From Cellulomonas endophytica (lineage in GTDB: Bacteria; Actinomycetota; Actinomycetes; Actinomycetales; Cellulomonadaceae): DNA of 64,000 nt. Position 1 is the stretch's first letter. Each line of letters opens with the position of its first letter. Positions 53,866 to 62,728 of the stretch are shown here, piece after piece. The notes under the pieces are model-generated. The model made no database searches. It worked only from the letters and a program-made list of their open reading frames with translations, and had not been told where the DNA came from. Position numbers and translations under genes: made by a program. Location of the stretch: positions 1 to 64,000 of the forward strand of contig NZ_RWJX01000007.1 of NCBI RefSeq assembly GCF_004123805.1. Reading direction: 5' to 3'.

Positions 53866-54732
53866 TCAGGCGCAGGCGGCCGGCGTGGGCGGGTTGAGCT
53901 CCTCGTTGGCGCTGTAGCCGGAGGCGCCGACGTTGTCCTCGAGGATCTGCTCCCAGCTGCCGTCCTCGATCATCGTGGTGATCGCCTCGTTCACGGCCTC
54001 GCACTGGTCGCTGTCCAGCGGCAGGCCGACGCCGTAGTTCTCCTCGGAGAACGGGTTGCCGACGACCTTGACCTTGCCCTCGTTGGCGGGCTGGGCGGCC
54101 AGGCCCGCGAGGATGATGTCGTCCGTCGTGACGGCGTCCACCTGCCCGGCGGTCAGGGCGGTGACGCACTCGGCGTAGCCCGGCTGCTCCAGCAGGTTCG
54201 TGCCCGTGGCGTACTCGTCCTTGATGCGCTGGGCGGAGGTGGAGCCCGTGACGGAGCACAGGTTCTTGCCCTCGAGGTCCTCGGGGCCGGAGATGGAGTC
54301 GTCGTCCGCCGCGACGAGGAGGTCCTGGCCGGCGACGAAGTACGGCCCGGCGAAGGAGACGACCTCCTTGCGGGTGTCGGTGATGGAGTAGGTCGCGAAG
54401 ATCATGTCGACCTGGCCCGTCTGCAGCATCGTCTCGCGCTGCGCGGACGGGGCCTGGACCCACTCGATCTGGTCCTCGGCGTAGCCGAGCTGCTCCGCGA
54501 CGTAGCGGGCGACGTCGACGTCGAAGCCCGTGTACTCGCTGCCGTCCTGGTAGCCCAGGCCGGGCTGGTCGAACTTGATGCCGATGCGGATGCTCTCGCC
54601 GCCGCCGGAGCCCTCGCTGCTCCCGGCGCCGGTGGTCTCGTCGGCGCCGGCGTCGCTGCCGCCCCCGCTGGAGCAGGCGGCGAGCGTGAGCGTCGCCGCG
54701 GCGGTCATGGCCAGGGCCAGTCGTGCGCGCAT
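53866..54732 (-). CDS. gluB: Glutamate-type ABC transporter substrate-binding lipoprotein GluB
   Basis: 288 residues. The lipobox LTLAAC places the lipidated Cys at residue 20, and a Gly/Ser-rich spacer follows. The SBP-family 3 core has IRIGIKFDQPGLGYQ, YTGFDVDVARYVAEQLGY and MIFATYSITDTRKEVVSFAGPYF, the amino-acid binding signature. Ligand is glutamate or a related polar amino acid by operon context. Conserved Cys pairs are possible (NLCSV, YAECV, DQCEAV). Confidence 0.92.
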   Translation of the reverse strand: MRARLALAMTAAATLTLAACSSGGGSDAGADETTGAGSSEGSGGGESIRIGIKFDQPGLGYQDGSEYTGFDVDVARYVAEQLGYAEDQIEWVQAPSAQRETMLQTGQVDMIFATYSITDTRKEVVSFAGPYFVAGQDLLVAADDDSISGPEDLEGKNLCSVTGSTSAQRIKDEYATGTNLLEQPGYAECVTALTAGQVDAVTTDDIILAGLAAQPANEGKVKVVGNPFSEENYGVGLPLDSDQCEAVNEAITTMIEDGSWEQILEDNVGASGYSANEELNPPTPAACA

Positions 54733-54893
54733 GGTGGGTGCCCTTCGGGTGTCGGGTGCCGGGGTTCCGGCGCGGTGGTCCGGGTCGGGCCCGGGGACCG
54801 GTCGGTCGACCGGGCGTCGGTCGGGTCGTGCGGCCCGCGGTGGCGGGACGGGTGGCGTCCGGGGCGGCGGAGGTGCACCGCGCCGGGGCGGGG

Positions 54894-55709
<816 letters not shown>

Positions 55710-55715
55710 GCGATG

Positions 55716-55736
55716 AAACTAGGCGCTGGCCAGCGC
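55716..55736 (-). promoter_or_regulatory. gluA promoter with adjacent 14-bp palindrome
   Basis: TAGTTT (minus strand, 55716-55721) is six bases before the gluA ATG. Immediately upstream, GCGCTGGCCAGCGC (55723-55736) is a perfect palindrome, well placed as an operator for glutamate/nitrogen control of the transporter. The regulator is unknown. Confidence 0.5.
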
Positions 55737-55967
55737 GCGGGCCAGCACCGACGGGTGCGTCCCCGGTCACGGTCGTGCAACGCCGGGGTACGCCGACGAC
55801 CTCCGCCGCGTCCGCGGACGCGGCGGGCACGCGGCGGGGACGCGCCCGACGGCGCCGGGCGTGGCGGACGGGCTCGGGCACGCGCGGGCACGAGCGGGCG
55901 GGTGGGGCCGTGGCCGGCGGCGGGAGGGCCGCCGCACGGGGACGGCGGGCGGCGCCGACGCGCGTCG

Positions 55968-55973
55968 TACCCT
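55968..55973 (+). promoter_or_regulatory. -10 element for miaB
   Basis: TACCCT lies eight bases before the miaB ATG at 55982, with no Shine-Dalgarno. Confidence 0.4.
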
Positions 55974-55981
55974 GGACCGCG

Positions 55982-57664
55982 ATGTCCACCACCCTGCCCG
56001 CGCCCCTGCTCGCGCCCCTGCCCGGCACCGCGTCGAGCAGCCCGCCCCCGACCGCCGGCACCGCGACCGGACCCGGCGCGGGGCCCGCCGCCGTCGCCGC
56101 GACGGCCGGTCCCGCGCCCGCGCGGACGTACCTGGTGAAGACGCTGGGCTGCCAGATGAACGTCCACGACTCCGAGCACATGGCCGGCATGCTCGAGGCG
56201 GCGGGCTACGTGGCGGCCGACCCCGCCCGCGCCGCCGCGGAGGACGCCGACGTCATCGTCATCAACACGTGCGCGGTCCGCGAGAACGCGGCGGACAAGC
56301 TCTACGGCAACCTCGGGCGGCTCGCCGGCCTCAAGCGTGAGCGGCCGGGCCTGCAGATCGCCGTCGGCGGCTGCCTCGCGCAGAAGGACCGGTCCGGCAT
56401 CGTCGAGCGGGCGCCGTGGGTGGACGTCGTCTTCGGCACGCACAACCTGGACGTGCTGCCGGTGCTCCTCGAGCGCGCGCGCCACAACGCGCGGGCCGAG
56501 GTGGAGATCGCCGAGAGCCTGCAGGTCTTCCCCTCGACGCTGCCCACCCGCCGCGAGTCCGTCTACGCGGGGTGGGTGTCCATCAGCGTCGGGTGCAACA
56601 ACACCTGCACCTTCTGCATCGTGCCGCACCTGCGCGGCAAGGAGCGCGACCGGCGTCCGGGCGACGTGCTCGCCGAGGTCGAGGCCCTCGTCGCCCAGGG
56701 CGCGGTGGAGGTGACGCTGCTCGGCCAGAACGTCAACTCCTACGGCGTGGAGTTCGGCGACCGCGGCGCCTTCGCGTCGCTGCTGCGCGCGGCGGGGGCC
56801 GTCGAGGGCCTCGAGCGCCTGCGGTTCACGAGCCCGCACCCCGCGTCCTTCACCGACGACGTCATCGAGGCGATGGCGGTCACGCCGGCGGTGATGCCGC
56901 AGCTGCACATGCCGCTGCAGTCGGGCTCCGACCGCGTCCTGCGCGCGATGCGCCGGTCCTACCGGGCGGAGCGCTTCCTCGGCATCCTCGACCGGGTCCG
57001 GGCCGCGATCCCCGACGCCGCCATCACGACGGACGTCATCGTCGGGTTCCCGGGCGAGACGGAGGAGGACTTCGCCGCCACGCTCGACGTGGTGGAGCGC
57101 TCGCGCTTCGCCTCCGCCTTCACCTTCCAGTACTCGCCGCGGCCGGGGACGCCCGCCGCCGACCTGCCGGACCAGCTGCCCAAGGCGGTGGTGCAGGAGC
57201 GGTACGAGCGGCTCGCCGCGCTGCAGGAGCGGATCTCCCTCGAGGAGAACGCCGCCCAGGTCGGCCGGACGGTCGAGGTGCTGGTCGCCGAGGGGGAGGG
57301 CCGCAAGGACGGCGCCTCCCGCCGCATCTCCGGCCGGGCCCGGGACAACCGCCTCGTGCACCTCGCGCTGCCCGCGGGCCTGGCCCCGGTCGACGCCCCG
57401 CGCCCGGGGGACCTCGTGCGCGTCACGGTCACGCACGGCGCGCCCCACCACCTCGTCGCCGACTCCGCCCTGGACGGGGGGACCTTCGCCGTCCGCCGCA
57501 CCCGGGCCGGGGACGCGTGGGCCGCCCGCGCCGCCGCGGGGACCCCCGGGGAGGGGACGGCCCCGGCCGCCGACGAGGCCCACGGCGGCTGCGGCACCTC
57601 CGGACCGGCCGGGCCCGTCGTGCTCGGCCTGCCCCTCGTCGGGCGCCCGGCCACGCGTCCCTAG
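55982..57664 (+). CDS. miaB: tRNA-2-methylthio-N6-dimethylallyladenosine synthase
   Basis: 560 residues. It is a radical-SAM methylthiotransferase acting on i6A37 made by MiaA (same window). The N-terminal UPF0004 domain has [22 protein letters not shown] and GGCLAQK, three cysteines for the second 4Fe-4S cluster. The radical-SAM motif is [14 protein letters not shown]-terminal TRAM domain precedes a Gly/Pro-rich tail. A ~45-residue Pro/Ala/Thr extension is at the N-terminus. ATG at 55982. Confidence 0.95.
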   Translation: MSTTLPAPLLAPLPGTASSSPPPTAGTATGPGAGPAAVAATAGPAPARTYLVKTLGCQMNVHDSEHMAGMLEAAGYVAADPARAAAEDADVIVINTCAVRENAADKLYGNLGRLAGLKRERPGLQIAVGGCLAQKDRSGIVERAPWVDVVFGTHNLDVLPVLLERARHNARAEVEIAESLQVFPSTLPTRRESVYAGWVSISVGCNNTCTFCIVPHLRGKERDRRPGDVLAEVEALVAQGAVEVTLLGQNVNSYGVEFGDRGAFASLLRAAGAVEGLERLRFTSPHPASFTDDVIEAMAVTPAVMPQLHMPLQSGSDRVLRAMRRSYRAERFLGILDRVRAAIPDAAITTDVIVGFPGETEEDFAATLDVVERSRFASAFTFQYSPRPGTPAADLPDQLPKAVVQERYERLAALQERISLEENAAQVGRTVEVLVAEGEGRKDGASRRISGRARDNRLVHLALPAGLAPVDAPRPGDLVRVTVTHGAPHHLVADSALDGGTFAVRRTRAGDAWAARAAAGTPGEGTAPAADEAHGGCGTSGPAGPVVLGLPLVGRPATRP

Positions 57665-57711
57665 GACCCGCGGCGGGCCGCGGCGCCGCTCCGTGGGCGG
57701 CCGCACGTCGC

Positions 57712-58239
57712 TCAGTTGTCGGGGATGTCCGTCGGCCCGGGCACGTCCTCGTCGTCCCGCGGGAGCAGGGCGTCCAGCGCCGTGAACATGTGCACGCCCG
57801 TGCCGAGGCCGCACGCGAGCAGCTGGGCGAGCTGGCGGTCGGTGACCCCGGCCTCGAGGTCCGCCGACACCTCGCTGTAGAGCGCGAGGCGGCCCTCCTC
57901 CTCGCGGACGTAGGCCTTGGGCCAGATGCGCTCGCGGTTCCAGTCGTTGAGCGCCAGGCCGACGGCGCCGCGCTGCTCGAGCGGGAGCTGGCGGTGCCAC
58001 CGGCCCCGGACCTGGAGGATCTCGCCGGCGTCGCCCAGGGTGAGGAACCAGAAGCGCGAGCCGTCCCAGGTGCCGGTGAGGTCGCCGTCGTCGTCGACCG
58101 CGAACCGGTAGCCGCGCGCCGACAGGTGCTCGCCGATGCGGTCACGGGTCAGGGGCGTCGGCGGGTCCCGCCGCACGGGCCGCTTGACGGGCTTCGGGCG
58201 GCCGCCGAGCACCCGCAGCAGCCACTCGGGGCTCGTCAC
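57712..58239 (-). CDS. YbjN-domain protein, downstream copy
   Basis: 175 residues, YbjN-type fold. Core: RYRFAVDDDGDLTGTWDGSRFWF-like region, GEILQVRGRWHRQLPLE, LNDWNRERIWPKAYVREEEG, SEVSADLEAGVTDRQLAQLLACGL. YbjN proteins resemble type III secretion chaperones in fold and are of unclear function. It is a paralogue of the gene just upstream and overlaps its stop by four bases (GTGA), so the pair is co-translated. It lies between miaB and the extradiol-like gene on the opposite strand, a context seen in Micrococcales. Confidence 0.82.
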   Translation of the reverse strand: MTSPEWLLRVLGGRPKPVKRPVRRDPPTPLTRDRIGEHLSARGYRFAVDDDGDLTGTWDGSRFWFLTLGDAGEILQVRGRWHRQLPLEQRGAVGLALNDWNRERIWPKAYVREEEGRLALYSEVSADLEAGVTDRQLAQLLACGLGTGVHMFTALDALLPRDDEDVPGPTDIPDN

Positions 58240-58823
58240 GGGGCCACCACCGCCGGGTCCGGGTAGCGCTCGTCCAGCGCGTCGAAGAGCAGCGACCCGG
58301 TCGACAGCCCGCAGTGCAGGAGCTGCCCGAGCTGGGCGTCGGTCGCGCCGTGCTCGAGGTCGACCGCGACCTCGGACACCACGTGCACGCGCCCGTTGTC
58401 CCGCACCCGCACGTAGGCCTTGGGCCAGATGCGGTCGGCGTTCCACTCGTTGCACAGGTCGAGGACCTCCTCGAGGCGCTCGATCGTCGCCTCGCGGTGC
58501 CACTGGCCGCGCACCTGGAGGATCTCGGAGCGCTCCCCGAAGAGGAAGAAGTAGAAGAGGCGGCCGCGCCACAGGCCCCCGAGGTCGCCGTCGTTGTCGA
58601 CGAAGTAGCTGAAGTCGTGGTCCGTCATCCACGCCGCGATGCGGGCGGGCGTCACGGGCGTGGGGTGCTCCTCGCCGGGCGCGGCCGGGCCCAGCTCCGC
58701 CGCGAGCAGCGCGGCCACCCGGTCCTGGAGCTCCGTGTCGCTGAGCTCCTCGGGGTCGAGGGGCGGCGGCACCGGGGAGGGCCGCTGCGCCCACCACCGT
58801 CGGCCGCGTTCGAACAGACCCAT
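58236..58823 (-). CDS. YbjN-domain protein, upstream copy
   Basis: 195 residues. A basic/aromatic N-terminus (GLFERGRRWWAQR) and an acidic region precede the YbjN core. That core has DFSYFVDNDGDLGGLWRGRLFYFF, SEILQVRGQWHREATIE, CNEWNADRIWPKAYVRV and SEVAVDLEHGATDAQLGQLL. It shares the same block order with its partner at 57712 and probably arose by tandem duplication. The ATG at 58823 has TAGGGT (58831-58836) seven bases upstream, a leaderless promoter back-to-back with that of the next gene. Confidence 0.82.
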   Translation of the reverse strand: MGLFERGRRWWAQRPSPVPPPLDPEELSDTELQDRVAALLAAELGPAAPGEEHPTPVTPARIAAWMTDHDFSYFVDNDGDLGGLWRGRLFYFFLFGERSEILQVRGQWHREATIERLEEVLDLCNEWNADRIWPKAYVRVRDNGRVHVVSEVAVDLEHGATDAQLGQLLHCGLSTGSLLFDALDERYPDPAVVAP

Positions 58824-58830
58824 GGGGGCG

Positions 58831-58853
58831 ACCCTACCGGGGGCGGCTACGGT
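58831..58853. promoter_or_regulatory. Back-to-back leaderless promoters
   Basis: TAGGGT (minus, 58831-58836) serves the YbjN pair, and TACGGT (plus, 58848-58853) serves the gene at 58861. Each is seven bases from its start codon; only 37 bases separate the two start codons. Confidence 0.55.
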
Positions 58854-58860
58854 CGGGCGC

Positions 58861-59877
58861 GTGCTCCGCTCCGCCGTCCTCCTGCCCGACACCGCGCTGC
58901 TCGTGCCCGGCGTCGCGGGGCGCGCCGACCCGCTCGCGGGGCTGCGGGTCGCGGCCGTGACGGCCCTGCGGCGGGCGCTGGCCGACGCCGCCGCGGACGC
59001 GGGGCGCACCGGGGGGGCCGGTGGCACGACGGGTGCCGCGGGTGCCGCCGGTGCCGCGGGTGCCGGAGGTGCCGTCCGGGTGGTGCTCGTCGCCGCGGGG
59101 CCGCGGGACCGGGTGCGTAGCGGGCCGCTGCGGGCCGAGCTGGCGTCGGCGGGCGTCCCGGACGGGGCGCTCGGTGTGCCGGTGCCCTCGGCCGCGCCGG
59201 CGGGGGGCGCGGGGCAGGACGGGCGGGGCGCGCCGTGGGGGAGCGGGCCGCACGACGAGGGGCCCGCCGCGCCGGCCACCGGCACCGCCGTGGGGCTGCA
59301 CCTGCTCGCCGCGGCCCTCGGCGACGACGCCCCCGACCCCCTGCCCGTGGCGCACGCGGTCGAGGTCGGCCCGCCCCGGTCCGCACCCGACGGGACCGCC
59401 GGTGCGGGCGCCGCTGCGGGTGCCGGTCCGGGGGCCGGTGCGGGCGGCGGTGGCGTCGCGTCCGGCGACGGGCCCGCGGACGACCGCCGGGGCGCCGACC
59501 TGCGCGCGCTGGGGGCGGGGCTCGTCGCCGGTGACGTGCCGGTCGTGCTCCTCGTCGTGGGGTCCGGCTCCGCCCGGCACGGGCCGGCGGCCCCGCTCGC
59601 CGACGACCCGCGCGCCCCGGACGTCGACGCGGGTCTCGTCGCCGACCTCGCGGACGCGTCGCCGGCCGCGCGCGCCCGCCTCGCCGCGGCCGACGAGGCG
59701 CTGCACGCCGCCCTGGCCGTGAGCGGGTGGGGGCCGTGGCAGGTCCTCGTCGGCGCGGCGGGCGCGGCCGCCGTGGCGGGGGCGGTCGAGGCCGCCGACA
59801 CCTCGCTGGGCGCCCTGCACCTCGTCGGGACCTGGACGGTCGCGGCACCCGCCGACGTGCCGGGGGACGCGGCGTGA
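58861..59877 (+). CDS. Class III extradiol dioxygenase-like protein between miaB and miaA
   Basis: 338 residues, Ala/Gly/Pro-rich. The LLPDTALLVPGVAG start, VRVVLVAAGP strand, VPVVLLVVGSGSARHGP with a His, and ADLADASPAARARLAAADEALHAAL match the actinobacterial LigB-like/class III extradiol family found next to miaA. The usual iron ligands are not all evident, so an enzymatic role is doubtful. Two low-complexity inserts (Ala-Gly runs near residues 55-75 and 180-205) come from short DNA repeats. It overlaps miaA by four bases. Confidence 0.7.
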   Translation: MLRSAVLLPDTALLVPGVAGRADPLAGLRVAAVTALRRALADAAADAGRTGGAGGTTGAAGAAGAAGAGGAVRVVLVAAGPRDRVRSGPLRAELASAGVPDGALGVPVPSAAPAGGAGQDGRGAPWGSGPHDEGPAAPATGTAVGLHLLAAALGDDAPDPLPVAHAVEVGPPRSAPDGTAGAGAAAGAGPGAGAGGGGVASGDGPADDRRGADLRALGAGLVAGDVPVVLLVVGSGSARHGPAAPLADDPRAPDVDAGLVADLADASPAARARLAAADEALHAALAVSGWGPWQVLVGAAGAAAVAGAVEAADTSLGALHLVGTWTVAAPADVPGDAA

Positions 59878-60920
59878 CGGCGTCGGGGGCGCCCGCACCC
59901 GACGGGCCCGCACCCGACGAGGGCGTGGCCCGGGGGACCGCCGCGGGCGCCGGCGAGGCCGGGCACCCCCTCGTCGTGGCGGTCGTCGGGCCCACGGCCA
60001 CCGGCAAGTCGGACCTGGGCATCGCGCTGGCGCAGGCCCTGGACGGGGAGGTCGTCAACGCGGACGCGCTGCAGCTCTACCGCGGCATGGACGTCGGCAC
60101 GGCCAAGGTGCCGCCGGGGGAGCGCGGCGGCGTCCCGCACCACGTGCTAGACGTCCTCGACCCGACGCAGGAGGCGTCCGTCGCGGACTACCAGGTGCTC
60201 GCGCGCGCCGCGGTCGCGGACGTGCGCGCCCGCGGCCGCCGTCCCGTGGTCGTCGGCGGGTCGGGGCTCTACGTGCGGGCGCTGCTCGACCGCCTCGAGT
60301 TCCCCGGGACGGACCCGGAGGTGCGCGCCCGGCTGGAGGCGCGCGTCGAGGCGGAGGGCAGCCGCGCCCTGCACGCCGAGCTCTCCCGCGCCGACCCGGC
60401 CGCGGCCGCCCGCATCGAGCCCCGCAACGCGCGTCGCGTGGTGCGGGCGCTGGAGGTCATCGCCCTCACCGGCCGGCCGTACTCGGCGCACCTGCCGGAC
60501 CACACCTACGCCCTCCCGGCGCTCCAGCTCGGCCTCGACTGCGACCGCGCCGTCCTCGACGACCGCGTCGCCCGCCGGACCGCCCGGATGTGGGAGACGG
60601 GGCTCGTCGACGAGGTGCGGCGGCTGCGGGCGGGCGGACTGGGGCGCACCGCCGCCCGGGCCACGGGCTACGCGGAGGTCCTGGCGCTCCTCGCGGGCGG
60701 TCTCGACGAGGACGCGGCCCGCTCGGCCGTCACCGCGGGGACCCGCCGCCTGGCCCGCCGCCAGATGGGCTGGTTCGGCCGGGACCCGCGCGTGCACTGG
60801 CTCGACGCGCAGGACCCGGACCTCGCGGAGCACGCGCTCGCGGCGGTCCGCGCCGCCGACGCCGGCACCCTGGTCAGCGCCGAGGGCGCCGCGCCGACGC
60901 ACCGTACGCTGGGCTCGTGA
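59874..60920 (+). CDS. miaA: tRNA dimethylallyltransferase
   Basis: 348 residues. It adds the dimethylallyl group to A37, the substrate for MiaB. The P-loop GPTATGKSDLGIALA (near residue 38), VNADALQLYRGMDVGTAK, VVVGGSGLYVRALLD and RMWETGLVDEVRRL are diagnostic. A ~33-residue acidic/Pro-rich N-terminal extension follows the GTG start, which overlaps the preceding stop. dapF overlaps its end by four bases. Confidence 0.95.
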   Translation: MTASGAPAPDGPAPDEGVARGTAAGAGEAGHPLVVAVVGPTATGKSDLGIALAQALDGEVVNADALQLYRGMDVGTAKVPPGERGGVPHHVLDVLDPTQEASVADYQVLARAAVADVRARGRRPVVVGGSGLYVRALLDRLEFPGTDPEVRARLEARVEAEGSRALHAELSRADPAAAARIEPRNARRVVRALEVIALTGRPYSAHLPDHTYALPALQLGLDCDRAVLDDRVARRTARMWETGLVDEVRRLRAGGLGRTAARATGYAEVLALLAGGLDEDAARSAVTAGTRRLARRQMGWFGRDPRVHWLDAQDPDLAEHALAAVRAADAGTLVSAEGAAPTHRTLGS

Positions 60921-61942
60921 GCCTCCCGGGAGCCCCGGCCGTCGCGCCCGGCGTGCCGTCGTCCGCCGCCCCGGCCGCCCCCGGCGGGCCCCGCAGGGTC
61001 CTGGCGGTGACGAAGGGCCACGGCACCCGGAACGACTTCGTGCTCCTCGTCGACCCCGCGGGCGAGGTCGCCCTCACGCCCGGCGCGGTGCGCGCGCTGG
61101 CGGACCGGCGCGGCGGCGTGGGCGGGGACGGCGTCATCCGGGTCGTCGGCAGCGGGCACCTGCCCGAGGGCGCCGCGGCGCTCGCGGACGACCCCGCGGC
61201 GACGCTGTTCATGGACTACCGCAACGCGGACGGCTCCGTCGCGGAGATGTGCGGGAACGGCGTGCGGGTCACCGCCGCGCTCCTCGAGCGGCACGGCCTG
61301 TGGGACGCCGCCCTGGGTGACCTCGCCCTCGGCACCCGCGCGGGCGTCAAGCGGGTCCGACGCGTGGCGCCGCCCGCCGCCGCCGGCCCGTCCGGCGACC
61401 CCTGGTACGCCGTCGACATGGGCGCCTGGCGGCTGCCGGGCGGCGACGCGGCCGCCCGTGCGGGCGGGGACGCGGAGGTCCTCGTGGCCGGGCTGCCCGT
61501 GGCGCGGCCCGCCCTGTCCGTCGACCTGGGGAACCCGCACACCGTGCTCGCGCTCGCGGGCGAGGACGAGCTCGTCGCCGCGGACCTGCGGGAGGCCCCC
61601 CAGGTCGTGCCGGTGCCGCCGGCGGGCACGAACACCGAGCTCGTCGTCCCGCTGGGCGAGCTCGAGGACCCCGTCCTCGGGACGGTCGGCCGGGTCCGCA
61701 TGCGCGTGCACGAGCGCGGCGTCGGGGAGACCCCGTCGTGCGGGACGGGCGCGTGCGCCGCGGCGCTGGCCGTGCGGACCTGGGCGGGCGCCGGGGCGCC
61801 GAGCACCTGGCTCGTCGACGTGCCCGGGGGCACCGTGCTGGTCACCGCGCGGCCGGACGGCCACGTGGAGCTCGCGGGACCGGCGGTCCTCGTCGCCGAG
61901 GCCGATGTGGACCTGGGCGTCCTGGAGGCGGCCGACCGCTGA
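60917..61942 (+). CDS. dapF: Diaminopimelate epimerase
   Basis: 341 residues. It interconverts LL- and meso-diaminopimelate. The two catalytic cysteines are in EMCGNGVRVTAALL and SCGTGACAAALAV; TKGHGTRNDFVLL is the N-terminal signature. A ~30-residue Ala/Pro leader precedes the fold. GTG overlaps the miaA stop; a TACGCT hexamer six bases upstream may give it its own leaderless promoter too. It is convergent with the methyltransferase gene (10-base gap). Confidence 0.95.
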   Translation: MSLPGAPAVAPGVPSSAAPAAPGGPRRVLAVTKGHGTRNDFVLLVDPAGEVALTPGAVRALADRRGGVGGDGVIRVVGSGHLPEGAAALADDPAATLFMDYRNADGSVAEMCGNGVRVTAALLERHGLWDAALGDLALGTRAGVKRVRRVAPPAAAGPSGDPWYAVDMGAWRLPGGDAAARAGGDAEVLVAGLPVARPALSVDLGNPHTVLALAGEDELVAADLREAPQVVPVPPAGTNTELVVPLGELEDPVLGTVGRVRMRVHERGVGETPSCGTGACAAALAVRTWAGAGAPSTWLVDVPGGTVLVTARPDGHVELAGPAVLVAEADVDLGVLEAADR

Positions 61943-61952
61943 GCCCGGGGCG

Positions 61953-62576
61953 TCAGCCGGCCACGGGCCCCTCGTCGCCCGCCCGGACCTCGAGCACGCG
62001 GAACCCGCGCGCGGACGCGGTGCGCTCCACCGCCCAGCCCTCGCCCTCGAGCCAGCGGTGCAGGGAGTCGGCGCCCAGGTTCTTCCCGACGACGAGGTGC
62101 GCCGCCGCCCCCGGCGCCAGCCGCGGCAACCACCGCAGCAGGAGGGCGTGCAGGGCCGGCTTGCCCACCCGGACGGGCGGGTTGGACCACAGCGCGGCGA
62201 ACCGGACGTCGTCCGGCACGTCGTCCGGGCGGGCGGCGACCACGCCGGTCAGGGCGAGGTCCGCGGCGTTGCGCCGGACGAGGTCGAGCGCGCGCTCGTT
62301 GACGTCCACGGCCCACACGCGGGCCCCGGGCGAGCGCAGCGCCAGCGTCAGCGCGACCGGCCCCCAACCGCAGCCGAGGTCGAGGAGGTCGCCGTCCGGG
62401 GGCGGCGGCGGGACGTGGTCGAGCAGGACGGCGGTGGCGTGGTCGACGTGGTCCGGCGAGAAGACGCCGCCGGCGGTGCGCACGGACAGCTCGCGGCCGG
62501 CGAGCACCACCTGCCGCGTCCGCAGCTCGGCGGGGGAGGCCGGCGCGGCGGTGAAGTAGTGGTCGGGCTCGCTCAC
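61953..62576 (-). CDS. RsmC-like class I SAM methyltransferase
   Basis: 207 residues. SAM motif I is DLLDLGCGWGPVALTLA, motif II VWAVDVNERAL, and the NPP motif ALWSNPPVRVGK is typical of rRNA/N-directed methylases of the RsmC (guanine N2) type. It is a single domain, shorter than E. coli RsmC, like other actinobacterial copies. The GTG at 62576 begins EPDHYFTA, the family start; TAGCCT (62585-62590) is eight bases upstream. Divergent from hflX. Confidence 0.88.
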   Translation of the reverse strand: MSEPDHYFTAAPASPAELRTRQVVLAGRELSVRTAGGVFSPDHVDHATAVLLDHVPPPPPDGDLLDLGCGWGPVALTLALRSPGARVWAVDVNERALDLVRRNAADLALTGVVAARPDDVPDDVRFAALWSNPPVRVGKPALHALLLRWLPRLAPGAAAHLVVGKNLGADSLHRWLEGEGWAVERTASARGFRVLEVRAGDEGPVAG

Positions 62577-62728
62577 GGACGCCGAGGCTAGCGGGCGGGT
62601 GGCGGGCGGCAGGGGGCGGGCGGCTCGCGGGCTGTCGGCCTGCGGCGAAATCTGTGGTGCCGCGCAGGGCCCCGTGCGACCCTGGACGGGCCGCCGCACC
62701 GGTGGCGCCCCCGGTCGAGAGGACCTGC

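Noticed and set aside
58808-58815. GTTCGAAC palindrome near the YbjN start, resembling half of a LexA box
   Set aside because: It lies inside the coding start of the gene and lacks the TCGAAC-N4-GTTCGA spacing.
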